DNA of 64,000 nt, from assembly GCF_000018405.1 (NCBI RefSeq), contig NC_009943.1:509255-573254 (forward strand), in the 5' to 3' direction. Numbering within the stretch: the stretch's first letter is position 1; the number at the start of each line of letters is the position of its first letter. Shown here in pieces: positions 5,863 to 14,739 of this stretch. The DNA is from Desulfosudis oleivorans Hxd3 (lineage in GTDB: Bacteria; Desulfobacterota; Desulfobacteria; Desulfobacterales; Desulfosudaceae). Made by a program: the position numbers and the translations under genes. The notes beneath the pieces were generated by a model. The model was not told where the DNA came from and searched no databases. It saw only the letters and a program-made list of their open reading frames with translations.

Positions 5863-7863
5863 TCAATTACAGAAAACCGAAATGACCCCGTTTCTGGCGT
5901 TGACGTGCTGAATGGTGACCTGGATGGTGTCTTTGGGTTTCAGGAGCGCTGAGGGGGGCATGGGAAGCCGGCACTCGGTCAGGTAGTCGGGCAGCAGGAT
6001 GGAATACTCGTTTTTAAACCGGTCCAGCACAATGGCGTTCACGCGCTGTCCTGTTTTTGTCTCCAGGTGTTTGAATACCCAGTAGCGGTGGCGGGCCTGC
6101 TGAATTTTGCCCACGTAGGAGAGGGGCTGCTGCAGCATCTGCATCAGGTGCTGCAACTGGTCTTCGGTGTAAGGTGTTTCAAGGCCCAGGGCCGCCCGCA
6201 CCTGGCGCTGGGTAATCAGGTCCGCGTATTTCCGGATCGGGGAGGTGGCCGAGGTGTAAAGGTCCACGCCCAGGCCGCAGTGGCGCTCCGGCTTTGTGTC
6301 GACCACCACCCGGGCCACCATTTTCCGCTGCACCCAGTTCTGAAACAGGGTCTCGCCGGTGGTCCCTTTTTTAAAAAGCCGGGTTTTGGGCTCGGGCTGA
6401 GACCGGAAGATGGCGGGCAGGCCGTGCTCCTTTAAAAACCGGGCCATAACGGTGTTGGCCAGAATCATCATCTCTTCTATCAGGATGCGGGAGGGGCTCT
6501 CCCGGTCGCCCTTTGCCAGCACCACCGCCCGGTTGTCGTCAAACTGAACGTAGAGTTCGGGAATCTCGATGAGCAGGGCCCCGTCGCGGACCCTTTTTTC
6601 ACGCAACCTCACGGCGATCCGGGAAAGCCGGCCCAGCCGTTCATCTTTGTCCAGGGAAAGGTTTACCTGGCTGTAGGTCAGGTGGTTCTCCACCCGGATC
6701 ACAGAGGCAACCACCCGGCACTCCATGACCTCGGCCGAAGAGGAGAGGGTGATCAGCATGGAGATGGCCGGCCGGGGCTTGCCCGCTACCAGGCTGCAAA
6801 GGCCTTCGGAGATTTCGGCAGGCAGCATGGGAATTTTTTTGTCCGCCGTGTAGATGGAACTGCCGCGCTTTAAGGCCTCGGCATCCAGGGGGTCTTCCTT
6901 TTTTATATAGTGGCCCACGTCGCTGATGTGAATGCCCAGGCGGCAGGCCCCGTTTTCCATGGGTTCCAGGCTGAGCGCGTCGTCAAAATCCAGGGTCTGG
7001 CTGCCGTCGATGGTAAACAGGGAAAGCCCGGTCAGGTCGACCCGGTCCGGCCCGGCAGAGGGGATGCCGGCAGTGGCTACCAGCTTTTCGGATGCCTTTG
7101 TGACGTCGTCGGGCCAGGACACCGGCACCCGGTGCCGAAGCAGGTCGATGTTTTCGTGCTCGTCCCATACCCCCAGCCTGACCAGAAGGGAAAAGAGCGT
7201 GTCCGGCGAAAGATTGCCCGCCCCGCCAAGAATCTCCCTGGCAAGGGCCGGTTCTTTGGCCTCTTTTTCAAACACGTAGTAGTCGGCCAGCACATCCACC
7301 ACGGCCCGGGCCGTTTCATCCATGGGCGGCGGGGTGCCGGCGCCGGCTTTTTTGAGCCATTCCGCGCCTTCATGGATCATTGCCCGCTGCCGGGCCTCTT
7401 TGTCCCGCCGCACGCAAATGGCGTGAATCTGTTCTTCCGTGTGGGGGTAGAACCGGTTGTGGTCGAACTTGAAGTAGAGCCGGTCATCAAAAATCGCCCG
7501 CACCACCGCGGCTTCATGGTCCGGTGTGACCGGGCCGGAAAAACAGAGCCCGGTCATGGAAGCAAGATCAATCCACTGATCCTCGTCTTTGAGCAGGTCC
7601 CAGACCTCTTTAATATCGACGCGTTCCGCCAGCTCACTCCGTTTGTGGGCCGTGGCCTTTAGCTGGTCCACCAGGGCCTGCCGGCCGACCGACGGGTTGA
7701 GCCGTCCCCCGGCGTACGAGGCCCGGCGCAAGGGCAGCTTTACTTCGCGGCCGTTTTCCGTGAGCAGGCGAAGGTGGCTGGTCCCGGTCCCGGAGGTTTC
7801 CGTGGCCACGGCGCAGATCATTTTCTGGCTGTCGATAAAGTCGATGATGGTGCCTTTTTCCAT
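5863..7863 (-). CDS. RNase II/RNase R-family 3'-5' exoribonuclease
   Basis: 666 residues. The catalytic RNB domain spans roughly residues 280-590, with the signature TIDGSQTLDFDDALSLE holding the metal-binding aspartates, followed by HISDVGHYI and TSPIRKYADLITQRQ. A short S1-like tail ends the protein. Such enzymes processively degrade single-stranded RNA to mononucleotides. The N-terminal 250 residues carry a small beta-barrel-like start and a helical linker rather than the two clear cold-shock domains of E. coli RNase R, so assignment between RNase II and R is left open. It is a single gene convergent with the cassette array. Confidence 0.9.
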   Translation of the reverse strand: MEKGTIIDFIDSQKMICAVATETSGTGTSHLRLLTENGREVKLPLRRASYAGGRLNPSVGRQALVDQLKATAHKRSELAERVDIKEVWDLLKDEDQWIDLASMTGLCFSGPVTPDHEAAVVRAIFDDRLYFKFDHNRFYPHTEEQIHAICVRRDKEARQRAMIHEGAEWLKKAGAGTPPPMDETARAVVDVLADYYVFEKEAKEPALAREILGGAGNLSPDTLFSLLVRLGVWDEHENIDLLRHRVPVSWPDDVTKASEKLVATAGIPSAGPDRVDLTGLSLFTIDGSQTLDFDDALSLEPMENGACRLGIHISDVGHYIKKEDPLDAEALKRGSSIYTADKKIPMLPAEISEGLCSLVAGKPRPAISMLITLSSSAEVMECRVVASVIRVENHLTYSQVNLSLDKDERLGRLSRIAVRLREKRVRDGALLIEIPELYVQFDDNRAVVLAKGDRESPSRILIEEMMILANTVMARFLKEHGLPAIFRSQPEPKTRLFKKGTTGETLFQNWVQRKMVARVVVDTKPERHCGLGVDLYTSATSPIRKYADLITQRQVRAALGLETPYTEDQLQHLMQMLQQPLSYVGKIQQARHRYWVFKHLETKTGQRVNAIVLDRFKNEYSILLPDYLTECRLPMPPSALLKPKDTIQVTIQHVNARNGVISVFCN

Positions 7864-7946
7864 AACCGTGCAAGTTAACAGTGTGCCGGTATAAAGTCAA
7901 TGGCGACGGGGCCTTAAAACCCCGAATAACCGCCGATTCAGGGAAA

Positions 7947-7975
7947 CGGGAGGCCGGTTCAGGACCGGCCTCCCG
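7947..7975. repeat. Strong intergenic hairpin
   Basis: CGGGAGGCCGGT and its exact reverse complement (7947-7958 and 7964-7975) flank a 5-nt loop. It stands between the divergent exoribonuclease gene and the dsr operon promoter, with a modest T-rich stretch to its right. No plus-strand gene lies upstream to need a terminator. Confidence 0.75.
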
Positions 7976-7988
7976 CATGTTATTTTTC

Positions 7989-8017
7989 TTGACAGATGGC
8001 GGCCGTTTGGCTATACA
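7989..8017 (+). promoter_or_regulatory. Predicted sigma-70 promoter of the dsrMKJOP operon
   Basis: TTGACA (7989-7994) and TATACA (8012-8017) with a 17-bp spacer, about 40 bp upstream of the first gene of the operon. Confidence 0.65.
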
Positions 8018-8057
8018 ACTCGTTTAAACTAAATTTTAAAGGGAGTTATGCACGCCC

Positions 8058-8579
8058 ATGACCGGTCTTGACAAACGGATTGCCGGCAAGAAAAAAGAGA
8101 TTCTGGGTGCCTGGTTTGAGCGGGTTTCCGAAACCTACCAGGACCAGACCCGGTCGTTCTTAAACAAGGGGGGGGACCGGTTTGCCAATCCCGTGGCCGG
8201 TATTGTGTCGGAAAGCCTTGAAAAGACACTGGAGGGCCTTCTGAGCGGCGCTGGTATTGAGGTTTTGTCCCAGTGCATGGACCCGCTGATCCGGGTTCGG
8301 GCCGTACAGGGGTTGTCTCCTTCAGCCAGTCTCGCGTTTGTCTTTTCGCTGAAATCGATTTTGCGGGACCTGTTGCATATTCAGGGGCCGGAAGCGGATC
8401 AGATGGCCCTGATGGATAAACGAATAGACGGGCTGGCCCTGATCTGCTTTGACAAGTTTATGGAGTGCCGGGAAAAGATTTATGAGCTGAAGGCCTGCGA
8501 AGTGCGCAACAGGACCTTCAAGGCCTTTGAGCGGGCCGGGCTGATTGTGGACCCTGAAGCAGCGGAACCCCGGGCCTGA
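8058..8579 (+). CDS. RsbRD N-terminal-domain-like protein, first gene of dsr operon
   Basis: 173 residues, all predicted helical. It starts with DKRIAGKKKEILGAWFERV and contains a repeated four-helix-like arrangement as in the RsbRD N-terminal (non-haem globin-like) domain family. In Bacillus RsbR-type proteins that domain serves as a sensor; here no STAS domain follows. The gene lies 60 bp upstream of dsrM behind the only visible promoter, so it is probably co-transcribed with dsrMKJOP. A sensory or assembly role for the complex is inference. Confidence 0.75.
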   Translation: MTGLDKRIAGKKKEILGAWFERVSETYQDQTRSFLNKGGDRFANPVAGIVSESLEKTLEGLLSGAGIEVLSQCMDPLIRVRAVQGLSPSASLAFVFSLKSILRDLLHIQGPEADQMALMDKRIDGLALICFDKFMECREKIYELKACEVRNRTFKAFERAGLIVDPEAAEPRA

Positions 8580-8639
8580 AACGTGCTGGAAAAATATTCT
8601 GTAAAGATATTAATGTCATCACACAGAGAGGTAGGGTAG

Positions 8640-9668
8640 ATGAATGTAAGTTACCTGTTTGCATTTGTGGCGGTTGTCGTGCTGATCCTGCTTGCATGGG
8701 CCGGTGTGGGCGCATGGGGAATGACCGGCGTGTTCGGCATTCTCGTCCCTTATGCGGCCATGCTCCTGTTTGTCGTGGGATTTGCCAGAAAGATTCTGGA
8801 CTGGAGCAACTCCTATGTGCCTTTCCGCATTCCCACCACCTGCGGCCAGCAGAAGTCTCTGCCCTGGATCCGGCAGAACAAAATCGACAACCCGAACACC
8901 ACCGGCGGGGTGATTGTTCGCATGCTGCTGGAAATTTTACTGTTCCGGTCCCTTTTTCGGAACACCAGGGCCAAGTTCAAAGACAATAACCGGCTCTCCT
9001 ACCGGTGGGAAATCGTTCTGTGGGTGGCGGCCCTGGCCTTTCACTATGCGTTTGCCGTAACCCTGCTGCGCCACATGCGCTTCTTCTTCGAGCCCGTGCC
9101 CATGGTGATTCAACTGCTGGAAAGCGCGGACGCCTTTTTCCGGGTGGAGTTTTTCTCCCCCTACTTTGTCATCGGCCTTCCCGGCGTCTATGCCTCGGGC
9201 CTGGTGCTGCTGGGCGCCCTTCTTTTACTGCTGGGCCGCCGGATTTTTCTTTCCCAGGTGCGTTATGTCTCCCTGGCCGCGGACTTTTTCCCGCTGTTCC
9301 TGATCATCGGTATTGCCGCTTCCGGCATCCTGATGCGCTACTTTGCCAAGGTGGATATCTCCGCCATCAAAACCTTTGCCATGGGACTGGCAACGTTTAA
9401 ACCGGTACCGCCGGACGGGGTGAGCGCGCTGTTTTATGTCCACCTGTTTCTGGTCAGCGTGCTGGCGGCCTATTTCCCCTTCAGCAAGCTGATGCACGCC
9501 GGCGGGGTCTTTCTGTCCCCCACGCGGAACATGGCCAATAACAACCGTGCGGTTCGGCATGTAAACCCATGGAACTATTCCGTTCATACCCATACCTATG
9601 ACGAATACGAAGATGAGTTCAGAGAAAAGATGATAGAAGCTGGATTACCAGTGGAAAAGGAGCAATAG
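8640..9668 (+). CDS. dsrM: DsrM, membrane cytochrome b subunit of DsrMKJOP
   Basis: 342 residues with about six hydrophobic segments, including two near the N-terminus, WEIVLWVAALAFHYAFAVTLL and several after residue 160. It is of the nitrate-reductase-gamma (NarI-like) family that binds two b haems and menaquinol. The PTTCGQQKSLPW motif after the first helices is characteristic of DsrM. It passes electrons between the quinone pool and DsrK. The stop abuts the dsrK start with no gap, and the C-terminal tail is cytoplasmic and acidic. Confidence 0.96.
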   Translation: MNVSYLFAFVAVVVLILLAWAGVGAWGMTGVFGILVPYAAMLLFVVGFARKILDWSNSYVPFRIPTTCGQQKSLPWIRQNKIDNPNTTGGVIVRMLLEILLFRSLFRNTRAKFKDNNRLSYRWEIVLWVAALAFHYAFAVTLLRHMRFFFEPVPMVIQLLESADAFFRVEFFSPYFVIGLPGVYASGLVLLGALLLLLGRRIFLSQVRYVSLAADFFPLFLIIGIAASGILMRYFAKVDISAIKTFAMGLATFKPVPPDGVSALFYVHLFLVSVLAAYFPFSKLMHAGGVFLSPTRNMANNNRAVRHVNPWNYSVHTHTYDEYEDEFREKMIEAGLPVEKEQ

Positions 9669-11318
9669 ATGGGAAACGATATCAAACCGGAAGAGCTGTT
9701 GGAAAGAACAGATTTCGGCGTACCGGTAACCGGGTGGATGGACACTCCCGTTGAGATACGGGAAGGTATGTACTGCTACGCGTCGAACCCGAAGAGCGTC
9801 GAATACGTGGAACTTCCCAACCCCCGGAAGTGGGACCCCCTGGAGGAAGACTGGCACCTTCCGGACAACTGGCAGCAGATTCTGCACGAAGGCATCAAGC
9901 AGCGGCTGGAGCGGTTTCGGACTTTTAAAGTTTTCATGGACATCTGTGTCCGTTGCGGGGCCTGCGCCGACAAGTGCCATTTCTACCTGGGCACCGGTGA
10001 CCCCAAGAACATGCCGGTGCTGCGGGCCGAGCTGCTGCGGTCAGTGTATCGAAACGATTTCACCTCCGCCGGCAAGATCATCAAAAAGGTGTTCGGCAGA
10101 AACATCTCCGGCGCACGGGACCTGACCCTGGATGTGTTAAAGGAGTGGTGGTACTACTTCTTCCAGTGCACAGAGTGCCGCCGCTGTTCGGTCTTCTGCC
10201 CCTACGGCATCGATACCGCGGAAATCACGATCATGGGCCGGGAGCTGCTCAACCTGCTGGGCCTGAATATCGACTGGATCGCCACACCGGTGGCCAACTG
10301 CTACCGCACCGGCAACCACCTGGGTATTCAGCCCCATGCCTTCAAGGACATGATCGATTTTTTTGTCGACGACATTGAGGAGTTCACCGGCATCGCCCTG
10401 GATCCGCCCCCGATGAACAAAAAGGGTGCCGACATCCTTTTTATCACGCCGTCGGGCGATGTGTTTGCCGATCCGGGCACCTACACCGCCATGGGCTACC
10501 TGATGCTGTTCGACTACCTGAAAAAGGTGTACGGCCTGGATGTCACCTGGAGCACCTACGCTTCCGAGGGCGGCAACTTCGGGTTTTTTACCTCCCACGA
10601 GACCATGAAGCGGCTGAACGCGAAAATGTATGCCGAGGCCCGGCGCCTGGGCGTCAAGTGGATTCTCGGCGGCGAGTGCGGTCACATGTGGCGGGTGATT
10701 CACCAGTACATGGGAACCATGAACGGACCGGCCGACTTTCTGGAGGAACCGGTTAATCCCATCACCGGCACCGTGTTTGAAAATGCCCGGTCCACCAAGA
10801 TGGTCCACATCGCCGAGTTTACGGCGGACCTGATCAAGCACGGTAAGCTGAACCTCGACAAGTCGCGCAACGACCACCTGAAGGTCACCTACCACGACTC
10901 CTGCAACCCCGCCCGGGGCATGGGGCTGCTCGACGAACCCCGGTATGTCATTCAGAATGTGTGTAACCATTTTCACGAGATGCCGGCCAACACCATTCGG
11001 GAGCAGACCTTCTGCTGCGGCAGCGGCGCCGGTCTGAACGCCGGTGAGAATATGGAGCTGCGCATGTCGGGCGGTCTGCCCAGGGCCAACGCGGTCAAGT
11101 ATGTACACGAGACCTTTGGTGTCAATATGCTGTCCTGTATCTGCGCCATCGACCGGGCGGTGTTTCCCGCGCTGATGGAGTACTGGGTGCCTGAAGTGGG
11201 CGTCACCGGGCTGCACGAACTGGTGGCCAATGCCCTGGTCTTTCCTGGAGAGCCCAGACGAACCATGGATTTACGCGGAGAACCGCTTTTAGGCATGGAG
11301 GATGCTGATGAAGAATAA
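9669..11318 (+). CDS. dsrK: DsrK, HdrD-like catalytic Fe-S subunit
   Basis: 549 residues. Two ferredoxin motifs (CVRCGACADKC at residues 93-103 and CTECRRCSVFCPYG near 167) are followed by CCG-type cysteine motifs, including GGECGHMW and the SCNPARG ... FCCGSGAG pair near the C-terminus. These hold the noncubane [4Fe-4S] centre thought to reduce the DsrC trisulfide or disulfide. It is cytoplasmic and membrane-associated through DsrM. It overlaps dsrJ by a few codons. Confidence 0.96.
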   Translation: MGNDIKPEELLERTDFGVPVTGWMDTPVEIREGMYCYASNPKSVEYVELPNPRKWDPLEEDWHLPDNWQQILHEGIKQRLERFRTFKVFMDICVRCGACADKCHFYLGTGDPKNMPVLRAELLRSVYRNDFTSAGKIIKKVFGRNISGARDLTLDVLKEWWYYFFQCTECRRCSVFCPYGIDTAEITIMGRELLNLLGLNIDWIATPVANCYRTGNHLGIQPHAFKDMIDFFVDDIEEFTGIALDPPPMNKKGADILFITPSGDVFADPGTYTAMGYLMLFDYLKKVYGLDVTWSTYASEGGNFGFFTSHETMKRLNAKMYAEARRLGVKWILGGECGHMWRVIHQYMGTMNGPADFLEEPVNPITGTVFENARSTKMVHIAEFTADLIKHGKLNLDKSRNDHLKVTYHDSCNPARGMGLLDEPRYVIQNVCNHFHEMPANTIREQTFCCGSGAGLNAGENMELRMSGGLPRANAVKYVHETFGVNMLSCICAIDRAVFPALMEYWVPEVGVTGLHELVANALVFPGEPRRTMDLRGEPLLGMEDADEE

Positions 11319-11697
11319 AGGGTTGATTATTACGGGACTGATTGTCTTTTTTGTGATCGCCACCATCCCGTTCTGGTATAACGTATTTTCCGGCACCAAG
11401 GCCAAGACGCCCGAACTGGTGTATACCGACAAGGCCAAGGAGGCCAAGGTTTGCGTTGAATCCACGGACTACATGAAGACCGAACACATGCAGCTTCTGG
11501 ACCTGTGGCGGGACGCGGTGGTTCGCAAGGCTGAGCGGGCCTACGTGAACAGCAGCGGCAAGACGTTCGACATGAGCCTGACCAACACCTGTCTGGACTG
11601 CCACGCCAACAAGGCTGAATTCTGTGACAGATGTCACAATTATTCATCGGTAAGGCCTTACTGCTGGGATTGCCATAACACCAAGGAGAACAACTGA
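11308..11697 (+). CDS. dsrJ: DsrJ, periplasmic trihaem cytochrome c
   Basis: 129 residues from ATG 11308, chosen because GGAG at 11297-11300 is correctly spaced; an ATG at 11302 is too close. One N-terminal transmembrane anchor (GLIITGLIVFFVIATIPFW) is followed by a soluble domain with three CXXCH haem motifs: CLDCH, CDRCH and CWDCH, all in the last 40 residues. This is the haem count known for DsrJ. It overlaps both neighbours (dsrK end, dsrO start). Confidence 0.96.
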   Translation: MKNKGLIITGLIVFFVIATIPFWYNVFSGTKAKTPELVYTDKAKEAKVCVESTDYMKTEHMQLLDLWRDAVVRKAERAYVNSSGKTFDMSLTNTCLDCHANKAEFCDRCHNYSSVRPYCWDCHNTKENN

Positions 11698-12530
11698 TGG
11701 AAAGCAACAGAAGAGCATTTCTGAAAATAGCCGGTATCACGGCGGCGGGGATCACCGTGGCTCCGGTCCTGACCCGGTTCACCGCGTCGGCCGAGGACAC
11801 GGCCCAGAAAGGCGGGGCGCCCTCCGGAAAGACCATGAGCGGCACCGAGGCCCTGACCGCCAGGCACTGGGGCATGGTCATTGATACGCGCCAGTTTACC
11901 TCCGCGGCCGACCTGGACCCCCTCATTGAGGCCTGCCACAAGGTCCACAATGTGCCGACCTTTGAAACCGACCTGGAGACCCCGTTTTTTTCAGCGGACA
12001 AGAACCGGCACGAGATCAAGTGGCTCTGGGAAGACGAGTTCAAGCACGTGTTTCCGGACGCGGAAAACAAGTACCTGGCCCAGCGCCTGGCGGAGCTGCC
12101 TTTTCTGGCCCTGTGCAATCACTGCGAAAATCCGCCCTGTGTTCGGGCATGCCCCACCAAGGCCACTTTTCAACGGGAAGACGGCATCGTGATGATGGAT
12201 TTTCATCGGTGTATCGGCTGCCGGTTCTGCATGGCCGCCTGCCCCTACGGTTCCCGGAGCTTCAACTTCCGGGATCCCCGGGAGGGGCTGAAGGAAACCA
12301 ACATCGCTTTTCCCACGCGCATGAAGGGTGTTGTGGAAAAATGCAATTTCTGCGCCGAGCGGCTGGCAAAGGGTCAGCTGCCCGCCTGCGTGGAGGCCTC
12401 CAACGGCGCCATCCTGTTCGGTGACCTGGACGATCCCGCCTCCGAGGTGCGACGGGCACTGGAAGAAAACTTCACCATCCGGCGCAAGCCGTCCCTGGGG
12501 ACAGAGCCTTCCGTTTACTACATCGTTTAA
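11697..12530 (+). CDS. dsrO: DsrO, periplasmic ferredoxin-like subunit
   Basis: 277 residues. A twin-arginine signal NRRAFLK at residues 4-10 is followed by a hydrophobic stretch, so export by Tat in folded form is expected. Cysteine clusters CNHCENPPCVRACPTK, CIGCRFCMAACPYG and CNFC match the several [4Fe-4S] clusters of the DmsB/NrfC family. It probably links DsrP and DsrJ on the periplasmic side. It starts on the last base of the dsrJ stop codon region. Confidence 0.96.
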   Translation: MESNRRAFLKIAGITAAGITVAPVLTRFTASAEDTAQKGGAPSGKTMSGTEALTARHWGMVIDTRQFTSAADLDPLIEACHKVHNVPTFETDLETPFFSADKNRHEIKWLWEDEFKHVFPDAENKYLAQRLAELPFLALCNHCENPPCVRACPTKATFQREDGIVMMDFHRCIGCRFCMAACPYGSRSFNFRDPREGLKETNIAFPTRMKGVVEKCNFCAERLAKGQLPACVEASNGAILFGDLDDPASEVRRALEENFTIRRKPSLGTEPSVYYIV

Positions 12531-12545
12531 CAGATATCGAATGAG

Positions 12546-13721
12546 GTGATCATGCTTGATACAGCGTTAAAAGGAAACAGACAATACTGGGCACTGATCG
12601 GGGTGCTGGCCGGTATCACCGGTGTGGGATTTCTGGTCTACCTGCTCCAGTTCAAGTACGGCCTGGGCATCACCGGCATGAGCCGGGACGTGTCCTGGGG
12701 CTTTTACATCGCCCAGTTCACCTTTCTGGTGGGTGTGGCCGCCGGGGGCGTGATGCTGGTGCTGCCCTACTACCTGCACAACTACAAGGTGTTCGGCAAG
12801 ATAACCATTCTGGGCGAGTTTCTGGCCATATCCGCGGTGTCCATGTGCCTGATGTTTATCATCGCCGACCTTGGTCAGCCCATGCGGGCCTTTAACGTTC
12901 TGCTTTATCCCACGCCCAACTCCATGCTCTTCTGGGACATGATCGTGCTCAACGGCTACCTGTTTTTAAACGTGGTGGTGGGGTGGAGCGTTCTGGAAGC
13001 GGACCGCAACGGCGTGGCCCCGCCCAAATGGGTCAAACCCCTGATCTACCTTTCGGTGCCCTGGGCCTTTGGTATTCATACCGTCACCGCCTACCTGTAC
13101 TGCGGCCTGCCGGGCCGCCACTTCTGGCTCACCGCCATTCTGGCCCCCCGGTTTCTGGCCTCGGCTTTTGCCGCCGGACCGGCCCTGATCATCCTGCTGG
13201 CCATGGTCATGCGCAAGTTCACCAGGTTTGACGCCGGCAAAGAGGCGATTCAGGGAATCGCCCGCATCGTGACTTACGCCCTGATCGCCAACGTGTTTTT
13301 CTTTGCCTGCGAGGTGTTTGTGGCCTTCTACAGCAACATTCCCGGCCACATGGACCATATCAAGTACCTGTTCGTGGGGCTTCACGGCCATGGGGTGCTG
13401 GTCCCCTGGATGTGGACCTCCCTGGGCCTGATGCTGCTGGCCATTGTGCTGCTGGTGATTCCCAAAACACGGGCCAACGAGACCTTCCTGGCCTTTTCCT
13501 GCATCATCCTGTTTATCGGTATCTGGATCGACAAGGGCCTGGGCATGATCTCCGGCGGGTTTGTTCCCTCGCCCATGCACCATGTCACTGAGTACATTCC
13601 CACGGTGCCCGAAATCATCATCACCATCGGCATCTATGGCGCGGGCGCGCTGATTCTTGTGGTGCTTTACAAGATCGCCCTGACCGTCAAGGCCGAAACC
13701 GGGGATGCGGCCCATCATTAA
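12546..13721 (+). CDS. dsrP: DsrP, NrfD-family integral membrane subunit
   Basis: 391 residues with about ten hydrophobic helices and the NrfD/PsrC family layout, including GFYIAQFTFLVGVAAGGVML and a conserved HTVTAYLYCGLPGRHFW segment. It is expected to interact with menaquinone and DsrO. It is the last gene of dsrMKJOP and is followed by a strong terminator at 13746-13778. Confidence 0.96.
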   Translation: MIMLDTALKGNRQYWALIGVLAGITGVGFLVYLLQFKYGLGITGMSRDVSWGFYIAQFTFLVGVAAGGVMLVLPYYLHNYKVFGKITILGEFLAISAVSMCLMFIIADLGQPMRAFNVLLYPTPNSMLFWDMIVLNGYLFLNVVVGWSVLEADRNGVAPPKWVKPLIYLSVPWAFGIHTVTAYLYCGLPGRHFWLTAILAPRFLASAFAAGPALIILLAMVMRKFTRFDAGKEAIQGIARIVTYALIANVFFFACEVFVAFYSNIPGHMDHIKYLFVGLHGHGVLVPWMWTSLGLMLLAIVLLVIPKTRANETFLAFSCIILFIGIWIDKGLGMISGGFVPSPMHHVTEYIPTVPEIIITIGIYGAGALILVVLYKIALTVKAETGDAAHH

Positions 13722-13745
13722 AATCAGCCGGTAGCAACCAAAACA

Positions 13746-13778
13746 AAAAGGGCGCCGATATTCGGCGCCCTTTTTTTG
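13746..13778 (+). terminator. Rho-independent terminator of the dsr operon
   Basis: Stem GGGCGCCGA/TCGGCGCCC with a three-base loop and a run of seven T. The same stem is reused at 16558-16590 on the other strand. Confidence 0.9.
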
Positions 13779-13835
13779 TTTTATCTCTTTTAAAGATCAT
13801 TGCGCCGCAGCGAAGCAATCTTCAGCGTAACGGCA

Positions 13836-14630
13836 TCAAATACCGGTCTGTAGTTTTACAAAAACAAATCCAAGATCGTAACAGCTCTTTTTTCTAAGAT
13901 GACCGTTGTGCTTTTCCCAGTCGCCATTTTCCAACTCCCGCTTCAGCAGGTTAAGTCCCTCTTTTATCTCGGATTCATCAGACACTGCAAAGCCGGACAT
14001 GCCCCTGCGAACCTCAGGATCAAAATAAATTTCCGGTTTGTTCCATCCTGCATGCATGTTGAGATCGGCAAGATCGAAGGGCAGGGGAAAATCGTGGATA
14101 CTGGCGGTGGCTCCATGGTCCCCGGTAAAGATGGATATGAGCTCCTCAACAGGAGGGAATACATCAAATATTCGGTTGTAGATACCCGGAAAATAGTCCT
14201 TGAACCAGAACGATGCGCCTCTTCTGGGATCAATCGTGAATAAGACCATGGGGCCATTGCCGCATACACGCCACATCTCAAGTGAGGCAGCGTCTATATC
14301 AGGGAAATGATGAATCGCAAGAGTGGAAACAAGGCCGTCCACAGAGCCGTCTGCCAAGGGAATAGACTCGGCGGACCCAGTAACCCATTCAACATGCGGA
14401 TGTGGAATGGACTGTTCCCGCATAACCGGTGACGGTTCGACCGCCTTCATTTTATAACCCAAGGACGCAAGCGCATTCGTGTAGTTTCCAGTACCGGCCC
14501 CGACATCAACAATGCTCGACCCCTTCTGCAATCCAAGCAAGTCTTTCAGAGCGGCAGTGATTCGGGTATCCGCATTCCGGTACGCGTTGTATTTTGTTCC
14601 GATGGTGTCGTATGCAGAAACCTTTTTCAT
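13836..14630 (-). CDS. Class I SAM-dependent methyltransferase
   Basis: 264 residues with the Rossmann-fold methyltransferase motif I SSIVDVGAGTGNYTNALA (about residues 38-55), an acidic end of strand 2 (AVEPSP) and LVSTLAIHHFPD as post-motif region. It belongs to the Methyltransf_11-like small-molecule or ubiquinone/menaquinone methyltransferase superfamily; the substrate cannot be read from sequence. It stands alone on the minus strand after the dsr operon. Confidence 0.85.
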   Translation of the reverse strand: MKKVSAYDTIGTKYNAYRNADTRITAALKDLLGLQKGSSIVDVGAGTGNYTNALASLGYKMKAVEPSPVMREQSIPHPHVEWVTGSAESIPLADGSVDGLVSTLAIHHFPDIDAASLEMWRVCGNGPMVLFTIDPRRGASFWFKDYFPGIYNRIFDVFPPVEELISIFTGDHGATASIHDFPLPFDLADLNMHAGWNKPEIYFDPEVRRGMSGFAVSDESEIKEGLNLLKRELENGDWEKHNGHLRKKSCYDLGFVFVKLQTGI

Positions 14631-14739
14631 CCTGGCCCGAATATTTCATGCGTTGGTTTGGTCGCAGATGCTGCCAGGGCGACTTGCTTCGCGCAATGTC
14701 TTTTACCCGGATTTATCGGAGGGTCTTATCAAAAAGCCA

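Noticed and set aside
6910-7662. 250-codon open frame on the plus strand inside the exoribonuclease gene
   Set aside because: Antisense shadow of a well-supported gene in G+C-rich DNA; proline/glycine/histidine-rich composition without family motifs.
10137-11216. Long minus-strand open frames within dsrK
   Set aside because: Shadows of dsrK caused by codon-position G+C bias.
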